A stretch of DNA of 64,000 bases, from positions 124,001-188,000 of the forward strand of contig NZ_UEGO01000012.1 of assembly GCF_900465345.1 (NCBI RefSeq), in the 5' to 3' direction. How positions within the stretch are numbered: the stretch's first letter is position 1; each line of letters starts with the position of its first letter. The notes under the pieces were generated by a model that saw only the letters and a program-made list of their open reading frames with translations, ran no database searches and was not told the origin of the DNA. A program made the translations under genes and the position numbers. Origin of the DNA: Asaia bogorensis (GTDB lineage: Bacteria > Pseudomonadota > Alphaproteobacteria > Acetobacterales > Acetobacteraceae). Shown here piece by piece: positions 1 to 7,750 of the stretch.

Positions 1-60
1 TTCGGAAAAGGAAGCCCGCTCCCGGGTTTTTGCCAGCACCATGTCAGGAAGGCAGCATGA
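1..60 (+). CDS. possible 3' end of an upstream gene (partial)
   Basis: Frame 1 is open from the window edge to a TGA at 58-60. That stop would overlap the ATG of the next gene (57-59) in the ATGA arrangement typical of translationally coupled genes. Only about 19 codons are visible and they match no family I recognise. Frame 2 is also open here, into the next gene, so the assignment is tentative. Confidence 0.25.
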   Translation, partial: FGKGSPLPGFCQHHVRKAA

Positions 61-674
61 CAGACAGCAACGATCCGAAATTCTCCCGTGCTGAGTCCGT
101 GGCTGCGGCTACGGCGCCACCGGAGTTTTCCCGCCGCCTTGTGATCAACCGCATTGGTCATGATGGCATGGTCGAGACAATCAAGGCCAATGAGGCCGAG
201 TGCCGCAAACTGGCCAGGAGGCTCGATATTCCGGTCATCCACGCCTTGAATTGCCGGTTTCGTATCATTCCCGAACCGGGTAATCATTTCGTGCTCGAAG
301 GGGTGCTGACTGCCCATGTGGCGCTCGAATGCGTCATCACAGGCGAAACCTTTGAGGACGCTCTCAACGAATCCTTCGCCGTGCGTATGGTACCGGCGCG
401 TCGTTTTTCTGAAGAAACTGCGTCCGATCTCGAGGCAATTGACGAGATCCCCTATGAGGGAAATGCGCTCGACCTTGGGGAGGTTGCTTCGGAGCAGCTG
501 GCCCTGATGCTGCCCTCCTATCCCCGCAAGCCCGGTGCCGCCCTCGAAAATGCGGTTGACGAAGCCCCACGGGAAACGGCAGAGGAGGCGGCTGAAGAGG
601 AAGGCGGCCGACCCAACCCGTTCGGTGCCCTCGCTGGATTGTCTTTGAGCAAAAAAAAGACAGATCTGAGCTAG
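57..674 (+). CDS. yceD: DUF177 / YceD-family protein
   Basis: A 205-residue acidic protein of the DUF177 (YceD) family. Members lie immediately upstream of rpmF in most bacteria and are linked to large-ribosomal-subunit RNA metabolism, but no enzymatic activity is settled. The body contains the family-like stretch 'HVALECVITGETFE' and a C-terminal 'GRPNPFGALAGL' segment close to the end. I chose the ATG at 57 because AGGAAGG (46-52) sits four bases before it; a TTG at 30 in the same frame has no ribosome-binding site. It heads a run of co-directional genes with rpmF, plsX and fabH. Family assignment rests on length, composition and this conserved context. Confidence 0.85.
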   Translation: MTDSNDPKFSRAESVAAATAPPEFSRRLVINRIGHDGMVETIKANEAECRKLARRLDIPVIHALNCRFRIIPEPGNHFVLEGVLTAHVALECVITGETFEDALNESFAVRMVPARRFSEETASDLEAIDEIPYEGNALDLGEVASEQLALMLPSYPRKPGAALENAVDEAPRETAEEAAEEEGGRPNPFGALAGLSLSKKKTDLS

Positions 675-811
675 AATTGAACAGGATGCTTGCGACCCGG
701 CCAAGGGTCTGCTAGAGCCGCCCGCCTGATCATAGTGAACAGCATCGTTATCTGCTGAGGCCGAATGGCGGCCGAAAGCAGGGACGATCTAAGAAGAAAG
801 AGGCTTCCGCC

Positions 812-1015
812 ATGGCCGTCCCCAAAAGAAAGACCACGCCGTCCCGCATGGGCATGCGTCGCAGCCATCACGCCCTGACCGTTCAGGCTCACGCAGAGTG
901 CAGCAATTGCGGCGAACTGAAGCGCCCGCATCACGTCTGCGCCCATTGCGGTCATTATGACGGTCGTGAAGTCGTGGCTTCCGGCAAGACGCTGAAGACG
1001 ACCGTTCGCGTTTGA
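812..1015 (+). CDS. rpmF: 50S ribosomal protein L32
   Basis: Ribosomal protein L32, a 67-residue basic protein of the large subunit. The N-terminus '[19 protein letters not shown]' is the L32 signature. Four cysteines (C30, C33, C43, C46) form a C-x2-C...C-x2-C zinc ribbon, so this is the zinc-binding C+ form. It lies about 140 bp after the DUF177 gene and 65 bp before plsX, the usual order linking ribosome and membrane lipid synthesis. A GC-rich dyad (CGACCC/GGGTCG, about 1032-1048) between rpmF and plsX has no T-run, so it is not a convincing terminator. Confidence 0.98.
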
Positions 1016-1080
1016 GGCTCGATCGGGTCGACCCCCTTCGGGTCGGCTCGTCTTGTTCAAAATAAGACGCGGGGCGGAGC

Positions 1081-2172
1081 ATGACTGACCTAGATGCGCC
1101 GGCCAGCCAGGCTGCGCCTTATAGTTTGGCCATTGATGCGATGGGTGGGGATCATGCCCCGGAAATCGTTCTGGCTGGTTTGGATCGCGCTGCCGATCGA
1201 CATCCTACAGCAAAAATTCTGCTTGTTGGTGACGAGGCTATTCTGCGCCCTCAGCTGGCGCGCTACGCCAAGGCGCAGCGCATCTGCGAGATCCGCCACG
1301 CGCCTTCTTCCATCTCGATGGAAATGAAGCCCACAGCGGCTTTGCGCCTGCGTGACTCCTCGTTGCGTATGGCGATCGATGCCGTAGCATCGGGTGAGGC
1401 AGGTGGGGTTGTGTCGGCTGGCAATAGCGGCGCTATGCTGGCTCTTGCCAAGATCGTTCTCAAAACTCTCCCTGGTATCACGCGGCCTGCCATGGCAGCG
1501 GTCAACCCATCTGCCCGTGGCGACGTGGTGATGCTGGACCTTGGTGCCAATATTGCCTGTGACACGCGCAATCTGGTCGAATTTGCTGTGATGGGCGAGG
1601 CTTTTGCCAAGGCGGTTCTGGGCCTGCCCGCACCGAGTATCGGCTTGCTTAACGTGGGTGCCGAAGAACTCAAGGGTGATGAGCGTCTACGTGCCGCTGC
1701 CGATATCCTGCGCGAATCGCCTCTCGCTGCCCAGTTTCACGGGTTTGTCGAAGGGCATGACATCACGGCGGGCACAACCGACGTGGTCGTCACTGACGGG
1801 TTTTCCGGCAATATCGCGCTCAAGACGGGTGAGGGTGCGCTCAAGCTGGTGTCGATGCTGTTGCAGCGCGTGTTCAAGACCAGCCTGCTGACCCGCATCG
1901 GTTATCTGCTCGTGCGTCCCGGCCTCGAGCGTATGAAGGAATGGATTGACCCGAGACGTTATAATGGCGCGGTCTTCGTAGGCCTTAACGGCATTGTGGT
2001 GAAATCTCATGGTGGTGCCGATGCCGAAGGATTCGCAGCGGCTATTGATGTTGCGATGGATGCCGTGACCCATTCCATCAATGAGAAGATCCGCGAGCGT
2101 CTGCGTCAGGTCGAAGCCCTCATGGCGGCTGATGCGGAAATCGAACTTGCCACTTCTCCCAGCGAGGCATGA
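1081..2172 (+). CDS. plsX: phosphate acyltransferase PlsX
   Basis: PlsX converts acyl-ACP plus phosphate into acyl-phosphate, the acyl donor for PlsY in phosphatidic acid synthesis at the inner face of the membrane. The 363-residue length is normal. Recognisable family blocks are 'IDAMGGDHAP' near residue 19, 'SAGNSGAMLALA' near 112 and 'TDGFSGNIALKTGEG' near 238. The ATG at 1081 follows GGGGCGGAGC, which gives an adequate ribosome-binding site. Its position between rpmF and fabH is the conserved bacterial order and couples phospholipid and fatty acid initiation. Confidence 0.97.
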   Translation: MTDLDAPASQAAPYSLAIDAMGGDHAPEIVLAGLDRAADRHPTAKILLVGDEAILRPQLARYAKAQRICEIRHAPSSISMEMKPTAALRLRDSSLRMAIDAVASGEAGGVVSAGNSGAMLALAKIVLKTLPGITRPAMAAVNPSARGDVVMLDLGANIACDTRNLVEFAVMGEAFAKAVLGLPAPSIGLLNVGAEELKGDERLRAAADILRESPLAAQFHGFVEGHDITAGTTDVVVTDGFSGNIALKTGEGALKLVSMLLQRVFKTSLLTRIGYLLVRPGLERMKEWIDPRRYNGAVFVGLNGIVVKSHGGADAEGFAAAIDVAMDAVTHSINEKIRERLRQVEALMAADAEIELATSPSEA

Positions 2173-2239
2173 CCGCCACGCCGGGAAAGCGGCGGGATCG
2201 GCGTGAGCGCCTGGTTGGTATCATTCAAGAGGAAGACAT

Positions 2240-3193
2240 ATGTCCCTGCGCGCGCGCCTGACCGGATTTGGCAGCTATCTGCCCAAGCAGGTTGTTACCA
2301 ATGCCGACCTCGCCGAGCGTATTGAAACCTCTGATGAATGGATCCGGACGCGGACAGGAATTGCCCAGCGTCACATTGCCAGCGGCGACGAAAATGCAGT
2401 CAGCATGGCTGTTGCAGCTGCGCGAGCTGCGATCAGCTATGCCGAGGCCGATATGGCCGATATTGGCGCGGTGATTGTGGCCACAGCTACGCCGGATCAG
2501 ACCTTTCCGGCCACGGCCGTACGTGTGCAGGCCGAGTTGGGGCTAGGTGACGGTTTCGCATTCGACGTGACAGCAGCCTGCTCGGGCTTCGTCTATGCCT
2601 TGGCGACGGCGGAGGCTTTCATCCGTAGCGGGCAGGTCCGCAAGGCACTTGTCATTGGCTCGGAAGTCTATTCGCGGATTCTGGATTGGGAAGATCGTAC
2701 GACCTGCGTGCTCTTTGGCGACGGCGCGGGTGCGGTGTTGCTGGAGGCAACTGAGGAGGAAGGCGCTGGCATTCTCTCAACGCATCTCCATAGCGATGGC
2801 ACTCATGGCGATATCCTGTTCGTCGATGGTCCCTCGACCCCGACCCCTGTTCTGCATATGCAGGGACGCGAGGTTTTCCGTCATGCTGTGGCCAAGCTCT
2901 CCGCCGTTGTTGACGAGGCGCTTTCCCGCCATGGCCTGACGGGCCAGGATATTGCGTGGCTCGTGCCGCATCAGGCCAATCTGCGCATCATCGAAGGCAT
3001 GGCTAAAAAGCTGGCCCTGCCGCTCGATCGTGTGGTTGTGACGGTTGATCGCCATGCCAACACATCGGCAGCGTCCATTCCGCTGGCGCTTGATGAAGCC
3101 GTGCGTGACGGACGTATCCGCAAGGGTGATCTCGTCCTTCTCGAGGCACTCGGTGGCGGTCTGACCTGGGGATCAGCGCTTCTGCGCATGTAG
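2240..3193 (+). CDS. fabH: 3-oxoacyl-ACP synthase III (KAS III)
   Basis: FabH condenses acetyl-CoA with malonyl-ACP to start type II fatty acid synthesis in the cytoplasm. The full catalytic triad is visible: C114 in 'TAACSGF', H244 in 'VPHQANLRI' and N274 in 'HANTSAAS'. The C-terminal '[13 protein letters not shown]' is the usual KAS III ending and 317 residues is a typical length. The ATG at 2240 follows AAGAGGAAGAC at a normal distance. It is 67 bp downstream of plsX and probably co-transcribed with it. Confidence 0.98.
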   Translation: MSLRARLTGFGSYLPKQVVTNADLAERIETSDEWIRTRTGIAQRHIASGDENAVSMAVAAARAAISYAEADMADIGAVIVATATPDQTFPATAVRVQAELGLGDGFAFDVTAACSGFVYALATAEAFIRSGQVRKALVIGSEVYSRILDWEDRTTCVLFGDGAGAVLLEATEEEGAGILSTHLHSDGTHGDILFVDGPSTPTPVLHMQGREVFRHAVAKLSAVVDEALSRHGLTGQDIAWLVPHQANLRIIEGMAKKLALPLDRVVVTVDRHANTSAASIPLALDEAVRDGRIRKGDLVLLEALGGGLTWGSALLRM

Positions 3194-3228
3194 AGCGCAA
3201 TGCGCACTCTCACACTTCACTGATTTGA

Positions 3229-3268
3229 TTGACCTTCATTACTGTCATGATACGGTGGTGTCATGACA
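3229..3268 (+). promoter_or_regulatory. putative ihfA control site: inverted repeat over the start codon
   Basis: TGTCATGA (3243-3250) and TCATGACA (3261-3268) are perfect reverse complements separated by 10 bp. The right arm contains the ihfA ATG (3263-3265). A -35-like TTGACC begins at 3229. In RNA the repeat would place the start codon in a stem; in DNA it could be an operator, for example for autoregulation, which is known for IHF genes in enterobacteria. The function is inference. Confidence 0.4.
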
Positions 3269-3586
3269 ACGGTGACACGCGCGCAAATCGCAGAGCATAT
3301 CTACAGTGAGGTTGGACTGTCCCGGCACGAGTCCGCCGATCTGCTCGAGAGCGTTCTCGAACTGATCGCTGCGCGCCTCGAGAAGGGGGAGACGGTCAAG
3401 CTGAGTGGATTCGGGACCTTCTCCGTTCGCCAGAAGGGCCGACGTGTCGGCCGTAATCCAAAGACCGGCATCGAAGTGCCTATTCTGCCGCGCTCGGTGC
3501 TGGTGTTTCGACCCAGCCAGATCCTGCGCGCCGTTGTGAATGGCGAATCGACCGAAGGGCTGGTCAGCGAAAGCGATGATTCATGA
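3263..3586 (+). CDS. ihfA: integration host factor subunit alpha
   Basis: IHF alpha pairs with IHF beta (not in this window) to bind and sharply bend DNA. The 107-residue protein carries the HU/IHF signature 'GFGTFSVRQKGRRVGRNPKTG' region followed by 'VLVFRPSQILRAVVN', including the conserved Arg-Asn-Pro arm tip that intercalates into DNA. The last four bases overlap the next gene (ATGA), indicating translational coupling with the MerR regulator. The start codon lies in an inverted repeat and has no strong Shine-Dalgarno sequence. A location after fabH is unlike enterobacteria (where it follows pheT) but usual in this alphaproteobacterial cluster. Confidence 0.95.
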   Translation: MTTVTRAQIAEHIYSEVGLSRHESADLLESVLELIAARLEKGETVKLSGFGTFSVRQKGRRVGRNPKTGIEVPILPRSVLVFRPSQILRAVVNGESTEGLVSESDDS

Positions 3587-4533
3587 CGACGAGTTTTCCC
3601 GTGGCGACCTTGAACAGTGGCCCGGAGGAGCGAGCTGACCCGGACCGGCTGGTGAAGGGCCCGAACGCCTATCGTACGATCAGTGAGGTCGCGGACGAGC
3701 TTCATGTGCCACAGCATGTGTTGCGTTTCTGGGAAACCCGCTTCCCAGAGGTCAAGCCCCTCAAGCGTGGCGGTGGCCGTCGCTATTACAGCCCTGCTGA
3801 TATCGAGACCCTGAGGCGTATCACGGACCTGCTCTATGTCCAGGGTTACACGATCAAGGGTGTTCAGCGCGTTCTGAAGGAGCAGATGGCGGATCCTGCG
3901 ACGCCGACCGTACCAGCAATGACTGGGGCGCATCCTGCATCCCCGTCGATTTTACCTTCACCCATTGAAGAGACGCGCGGTTCATTCGAGATACCGGCGT
4001 TCCAGCCCACCGAGCCGACGCAAACTCATCCTGATCGCCATGATGGGGAAGGTGCGCTTACGGATCCCGGGACAACGTCCTCAGCAATGGTGGATGAATT
4101 CCGCGCGTCGGATCTTCAAGCTGAAGATAGCCAAGCCGCATCGGTAGCCGAGATGCCTGCTGACAAGGATTCGGATCGGACCGTTTCTCAGGCAGAAGGG
4201 TCTGAGGGCACCGATGATGACCATGATGCGCCGCAGGGTCATCCTGATGGTTCCCTGGGTCCGCAAGAGACTATTCTTGACCCTGGAGAGGAAACGAGCG
4301 CGACGAGCGTAACCGCTGTGGAGGATGATCTTGCTGAGACGACGTCTCCTGAAGGACAGCTGATCGACCTCCCCGGTGTCAATGAAGAGCTGATCACCAT
4401 CCTGCAGGATGAGCTGGTCGCGTTGCGGACCGAGCACGGGCGCTGGAGGCAGGAGCGACGTGCCCTGCGTCTGGCGCTGGAAGATGTGCTGGGCGAACTC
4501 GACAGCCTGCGTCAGATGCTGCCGCAAGCGTGA
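3583..4533 (+). CDS. MerR-family transcriptional regulator
   Basis: A cytoplasmic DNA-binding protein of 316 residues. Residues about 24-95 are a MerR winged helix-turn-helix: 'TISEVADELHVPQHVLRFWE', then a basic 'GGGRRYYSPADIE' wing and the helix 'GYTIKGVQRVLKEQ'. Residues about 105-265 are an acidic, Thr/Glu/Asp/Pro-rich linker, probably disordered. The C-terminal 45 residues look like an amphipathic coiled coil ('ELVALRTEHGRWRQERRALR') suited to dimerisation. No cysteine-based metal site is evident, so the inducer is unknown. It is coupled to ihfA by a 4-bp overlap. This ihfA-merR pairing recurs in alphaproteobacteria, where the regulator is often annotated only as MerR family. Confidence 0.9.
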   Translation: MTTSFPVATLNSGPEERADPDRLVKGPNAYRTISEVADELHVPQHVLRFWETRFPEVKPLKRGGGRRYYSPADIETLRRITDLLYVQGYTIKGVQRVLKEQMADPATPTVPAMTGAHPASPSILPSPIEETRGSFEIPAFQPTEPTQTHPDRHDGEGALTDPGTTSSAMVDEFRASDLQAEDSQAASVAEMPADKDSDRTVSQAEGSEGTDDDHDAPQGHPDGSLGPQETILDPGEETSATSVTAVEDDLAETTSPEGQLIDLPGVNEELITILQDELVALRTEHGRWRQERRALRLALEDVLGELDSLRQMLPQA

Positions 4534-4617
4534 AAAACCGTTTCCTTGCAAAAACCTGCAATCAGGTGCTTGCAGGGAAGGCCCCTCACTGCTAAACGGC
4601 CTTTACCGCAGGACTGA

Positions 4618-4691
4618 CGGGCAGTAGCGCAGCCTGGTAGCGCATCAGTCTGGGGGACTGGGGGTCGTGGGTTCGAATCCCGCCTGCCCGA
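4618..4691 (+). tRNA. tRNA-Pro(GGG)
   Basis: A 74-nt cloverleaf. Acceptor CGGGCAG pairs with CTGCCCG; the D stem is GCGC/GCGC; the anticodon stem TCAGT/ACTGG encloses loop CTGGGGG with anticodon GGG; the T arm is GTGGG-TTCGAAT-CCCGC. The CCA end is not encoded and must be added post-transcriptionally, unlike the two other tRNAs in this window. Confidence 0.96.
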
Positions 4692-4936
4692 TATCGTCCT
4701 GTCCTGCGGTACTCTCTCCAAAAACAAGATCGACCAGACAGGCTATTGCCTGCAACGTCTCGTCCATTTCGTCGTGTCATTTCGGACCGAAGGCCGACCC
4801 GCGCATTCATATTCAGGATGGATCGGCATTGAGGCCTCGCGTCTGACTGGGTGATGACACTGCCTGCCAATTGACCCTGAATACGCGAGCGAAGAACTCG
4901 TGATCTGCGCCGCGCAATGGGCGGCGCGACCAGGTT

Positions 4937-6103
4937 TCAGTAGGCCTCGTCCTTGAGAACGATCTCGGAGTCGGAACTCCAGATCCGCCAGAGCAGATGA
5001 ACCGCAGCCATGATCGCCGGACCAAGGAACAGTCCCAGCAGGCCCCAGGTCTCGACGCCGCCAAGAATACCCAGAAGCACCCAGAGAAACGGCATTTGCG
5101 TGCTGCCACCAATCAGGGCAGGGCGGATGAAGTGGTCGGCAACGAAGATGACAATGGCGCCCAGCGCGACAATCACAATCCCCGCAATCATCTTGCCTTG
5201 GATGATGACCAGGAGTGCCGCCAGCACCACTGTGGGCAGGCCGAGGAAGGGAATCATCGCCGCGACCCCGGTCAGCAGCGCGAAGAGCAAGGGCTGCGGC
5301 GTATCGGTCAACACATAGGCCACGCCCATCACCAGCCCCTCACCGAGGCCAACCAGAACCAGTCCTGCGACTGTACCATGCACGGATGAGATCATCTGAC
5401 GGGCCAGTTTCTCGCCGCGTTGGCCGAATGTGCGGTTGGAAACCACTAGAACGCGATGGATGATATCGGCGCCATCACGGAGCAGGAAGAACAGGGTCAG
5501 AATGGAGAACAGGAACAGCGTGGCTCTCTTGGCCACCTGGGTCGTCACCTGACGGGTCACGGCCATGCCGTGATTGGCATCGACCGAATGGAACAATCTG
5601 TTCAGATGCTCGGGATTGACCAGATTATTCTGCCACCATCGAGCAACCTGCGCCCGCTCAAAAGGCAGATCGTTCAGCCATTCCGGCATGGGAATGCCTG
5701 TGTGGCGGACCTCGTCAATCCAGTGAAGGGCGCTCTGTGCTTCTTCGGCTGCCTTATAACCCACCAGACTGAGCGGGATCAGGAAGATGAGCGCGATCGC
5801 CGCTGTGAAAAGCATCGGAAGCCATTCGGTACGGCCGAACCGTGCCTCGGTACGCTTGTAAAGCGGCCAGGATGCAATGGCGAATACGCAGCCCCAGAGC
5901 AGCGCTGGAAGAAAATTCTTGAGCGTGAACAGCGCGAGCGCAATGAAGAAAAACCCGAGGAGGCCGCGTGAGCGTCTTTGTCCCCGGCCAACCGGTGACC
6001 CTGTTACAGCCTCTTCCGGAAGATCGTCCTCTGCCGCACAGTCCTGACCCTTGTTGCTGGCGCCGGTCGGGCTGTTTGGTGGCATGGCGTTCTGGTCGGT
6101 CAT
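4937..6103 (-). CDS. AI-2E family transporter (PerM/TqsA-like)
   Basis: An integral membrane protein of the AI-2 exporter (PerM/TqsA/YdiK) superfamily. There are several hydrophobic segments: two close together near the N-terminus ('GLLGFFFIALALFTLKNFLP', then an Ala/Ile/Trp-rich one) and a cluster of long ones in the C-terminal half, including 'MIPFLGLPTVVLAALLVIIQ' and 'MPFLWVLLGILGGVETWGLL', which is characteristic of the family. The substrate cannot be inferred; despite the name, many members do not move AI-2. I placed the start at 6103 (MTDQN...) because GAGG lies 6 nt upstream; an in-frame ATG directly before it and longer alternatives to 6184 are less well supported. The N-terminal 40 residues are polar and probably cytosolic. 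It stands alone on the minus strand, 176 bp after the DUF3574 gene. Confidence 0.88.
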   Translation of the reverse strand: MTDQNAMPPNSPTGASNKGQDCAAEDDLPEEAVTGSPVGRGQRRSRGLLGFFFIALALFTLKNFLPALLWGCVFAIASWPLYKRTEARFGRTEWLPMLFTAAIALIFLIPLSLVGYKAAEEAQSALHWIDEVRHTGIPMPEWLNDLPFERAQVARWWQNNLVNPEHLNRLFHSVDANHGMAVTRQVTTQVAKRATLFLFSILTLFFLLRDGADIIHRVLVVSNRTFGQRGEKLARQMISSVHGTVAGLVLVGLGEGLVMGVAYVLTDTPQPLLFALLTGVAAMIPFLGLPTVVLAALLVIIQGKMIAGIVIVALGAIVIFVADHFIRPALIGGSTQMPFLWVLLGILGGVETWGLLGLFLGPAIMAAVHLLWRIWSSDSEIVLKDEAY

Positions 6104-6279
6104 CATTGTCCTCAACCTCGGCATACTGCCTCGGATTTCATAATTTGGCACGACAGCAGGACGTGACGCCTCAAGGAGGGTCATCCTGTGCCGTGGTCCT
6201 GCGTGTCATTACCGGCAAGTCCAGCCTGCACGTCAATAACGCAATTCGGACTCGGGTGTTCTAGGGTCTAGGCCTGCCC

Positions 6280-6813
6280 TCAGAAAGAGGCGCAGCCCGA
6301 GTGGATGAACGCGCCGACCGATTGCTGGTTGAACCGTCTCTTGTAGGCGTCACGAATGGCGGCGATGGCAGGGGCAAGGGTTGCTGTCTCGGGCGTGAGG
6401 ATCCACACCAGCCGGGCGGGTTCATGTGTCACCATGCCGCCGGGCCTGTCTTGCCACTGCCCCTGTGCCTCGACAACGGACAGTCCCGCAGGGAAGCGGG
6501 ACGTGACTTCACGGGCTAGGAAATCGGACCATTCAGGCGAAGTAATGGTCCGGCCGTCCGGATCGGCAAGGCCGAAAGCCAGGGTGATGGAAAGCATCTC
6601 GCGGCTGTTGGTCAGGATATTCTGAGTTATGCAGGCAGAGTCCGGCGTGACCGGCTTCTCCGGCGAGGCGGTGCATCCGGCAAACCCCGTCAGGAGACCC
6701 AGCAGCGCCACGCGACTGACACGACCAACCTGTCCCGAGGCAGGGGAGCTTTGACCTGACCCGTTTCTACGGGGCGACAATCCGAGGTGTCGAGGCATGG
6801 GAGTGTGGCGCAT
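6280..6813 (-). CDS. DUF3574 lipoprotein
   Basis: A 177-residue protein whose C-terminal 130 residues match the DUF3574 pattern: 'MLSITLAFGLADPDGRTITS', 'EVTSRFPAGLSVVEAQGQW' and 'AIRDAYKRRFNQQSVG', ending in a cysteine-containing 'SGCASF'. A hydrophobic segment with a lipobox-like 'LLTGFAGC' near residues 40-47 indicates a lipoprotein; the basic, proline-rich region before it is long for a signal peptide, so the real start may be the second Met or later. No molecular function is known for the family. It starts 11 bp after the Nudix gene and is probably co-transcribed with it. Confidence 0.75.
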   Translation of the reverse strand: MRHTPMPRHLGLSPRRNGSGQSSPASGQVGRVSRVALLGLLTGFAGCTASPEKPVTPDSACITQNILTNSREMLSITLAFGLADPDGRTITSPEWSDFLAREVTSRFPAGLSVVEAQGQWQDRPGGMVTHEPARLVWILTPETATLAPAIAAIRDAYKRRFNQQSVGAFIHSGCASF

Positions 6814-6824
6814 CGCTTTGGAAG

Positions 6825-7661
6825 TCAGTGCTGATCGAGGGCATCGCGCAAAAATGCGCTCTCAGCCGGGGAAAACAGGCCGCGACGGATAAACAGGTCG
6901 ATCAGCACCAGATTGACATTGAACTTGATGTCGTTGGTGTCGCGCACCAGACGAAACACGGTGTCGATGGGCATGAGTTCAAAAAAGGCGACTTCGCCAT
7001 CGACGGGCTGCGGGATGAAATCCTCAGGCAGGGTGAGGTCATAGCAGAAGAGCGTATCCTGACGCAGGCCTTCCGGGCGTGCCATAGCATAGCGCAGTGT
7101 TGCTACTGGGTGTGCCTTGGCTGCCAGTTCGGGTGGTATCGCGGCTTCCTCTCCCGCTTCCTTGATGAGCGCCTCAAGCGGCGTCAGCCCGGTGCAGATG
7201 CCACCCGCAGCAAGGTGATCAAGCTTGCCGGGATCAAGGCGCTTGTTCTGCGCTCTATGGCCCATCCAGAGATAAAGACCGTCTGCCTTCTCGACCAGAC
7301 CGTTCAGATGAACGCCAGCAGCCGTGCAGCCAAGGAGGGGAAGGGCACCGCGGTCGATCTGGCCAATAACTTCGCCGCCCTCGTCGAACACGTCAAAGAG
7401 CTCGTGATGAGGTCTGTAAAGCCCCCTGTCAGCCAATTCGACCCCTAGAGGCTGGAGGGCGGCGCCATCGGACACACGAAAGATCTCATGCCCCCTATCT
7501 TCGAAGGCATAGCCGAGGGCGGTGAGGGCCTCGAAAACCTTCGGATCGGCAAGGCCGAAGCGCCTGTCTCCAGCCAGTACAGGCCGCCGCCCGCCGGGCA
7601 GAATGGCGGTCTGGCAGCTTTTGATGTGCTCGAGAAACGGGGCGAGGCTGTCTGAAGTCAT
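6825..7661 (-). CDS. Nudix hydrolase with DUF4743 N-terminal domain
   Basis: A 278-residue protein with an N-terminal DUF4743-type region followed by a Nudix domain. The Nudix box is 'GGICTGLTPLEALIKEAGEE' (near residues 155-175), with the KE..EE metal-binding core. Relatives are annotated as Nudix proteins similar to the C-terminal part of thiamine pyrophosphokinase from yeast and plants; the substrate is not established. I chose the Met at 7661 (MTSDSLAPF) because the 20 residues upstream to 7721 look non-family and no ribosome-binding site precedes the longer start; none is strong for the shorter one either. It is divergent from the ABC exporter at 7751. Confidence 0.85.
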   Translation of the reverse strand: MTSDSLAPFLEHIKSCQTAILPGGRRPVLAGDRRFGLADPKVFEALTALGYAFEDRGHEIFRVSDGAALQPLGVELADRGLYRPHHELFDVFDEGGEVIGQIDRGALPLLGCTAAGVHLNGLVEKADGLYLWMGHRAQNKRLDPGKLDHLAAGGICTGLTPLEALIKEAGEEAAIPPELAAKAHPVATLRYAMARPEGLRQDTLFCYDLTLPEDFIPQPVDGEVAFFELMPIDTVFRLVRDTNDIKFNVNLVLIDLFIRRGLFSPAESAFLRDALDQH

Positions 7662-7750
7662 GAAAGGCGCAACTCTCTTGTCTGAAAGACAACGATATCG
7701 CGTATCACGGTTCGATTGCAAAACGCCGGGCGCATGCTCAGGTTGGGCGC

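Noticed and set aside
1030-1049. GC-rich dyad between rpmF and plsX as a terminator
   Set aside because: No T-run follows and the genes belong to one conserved operon.
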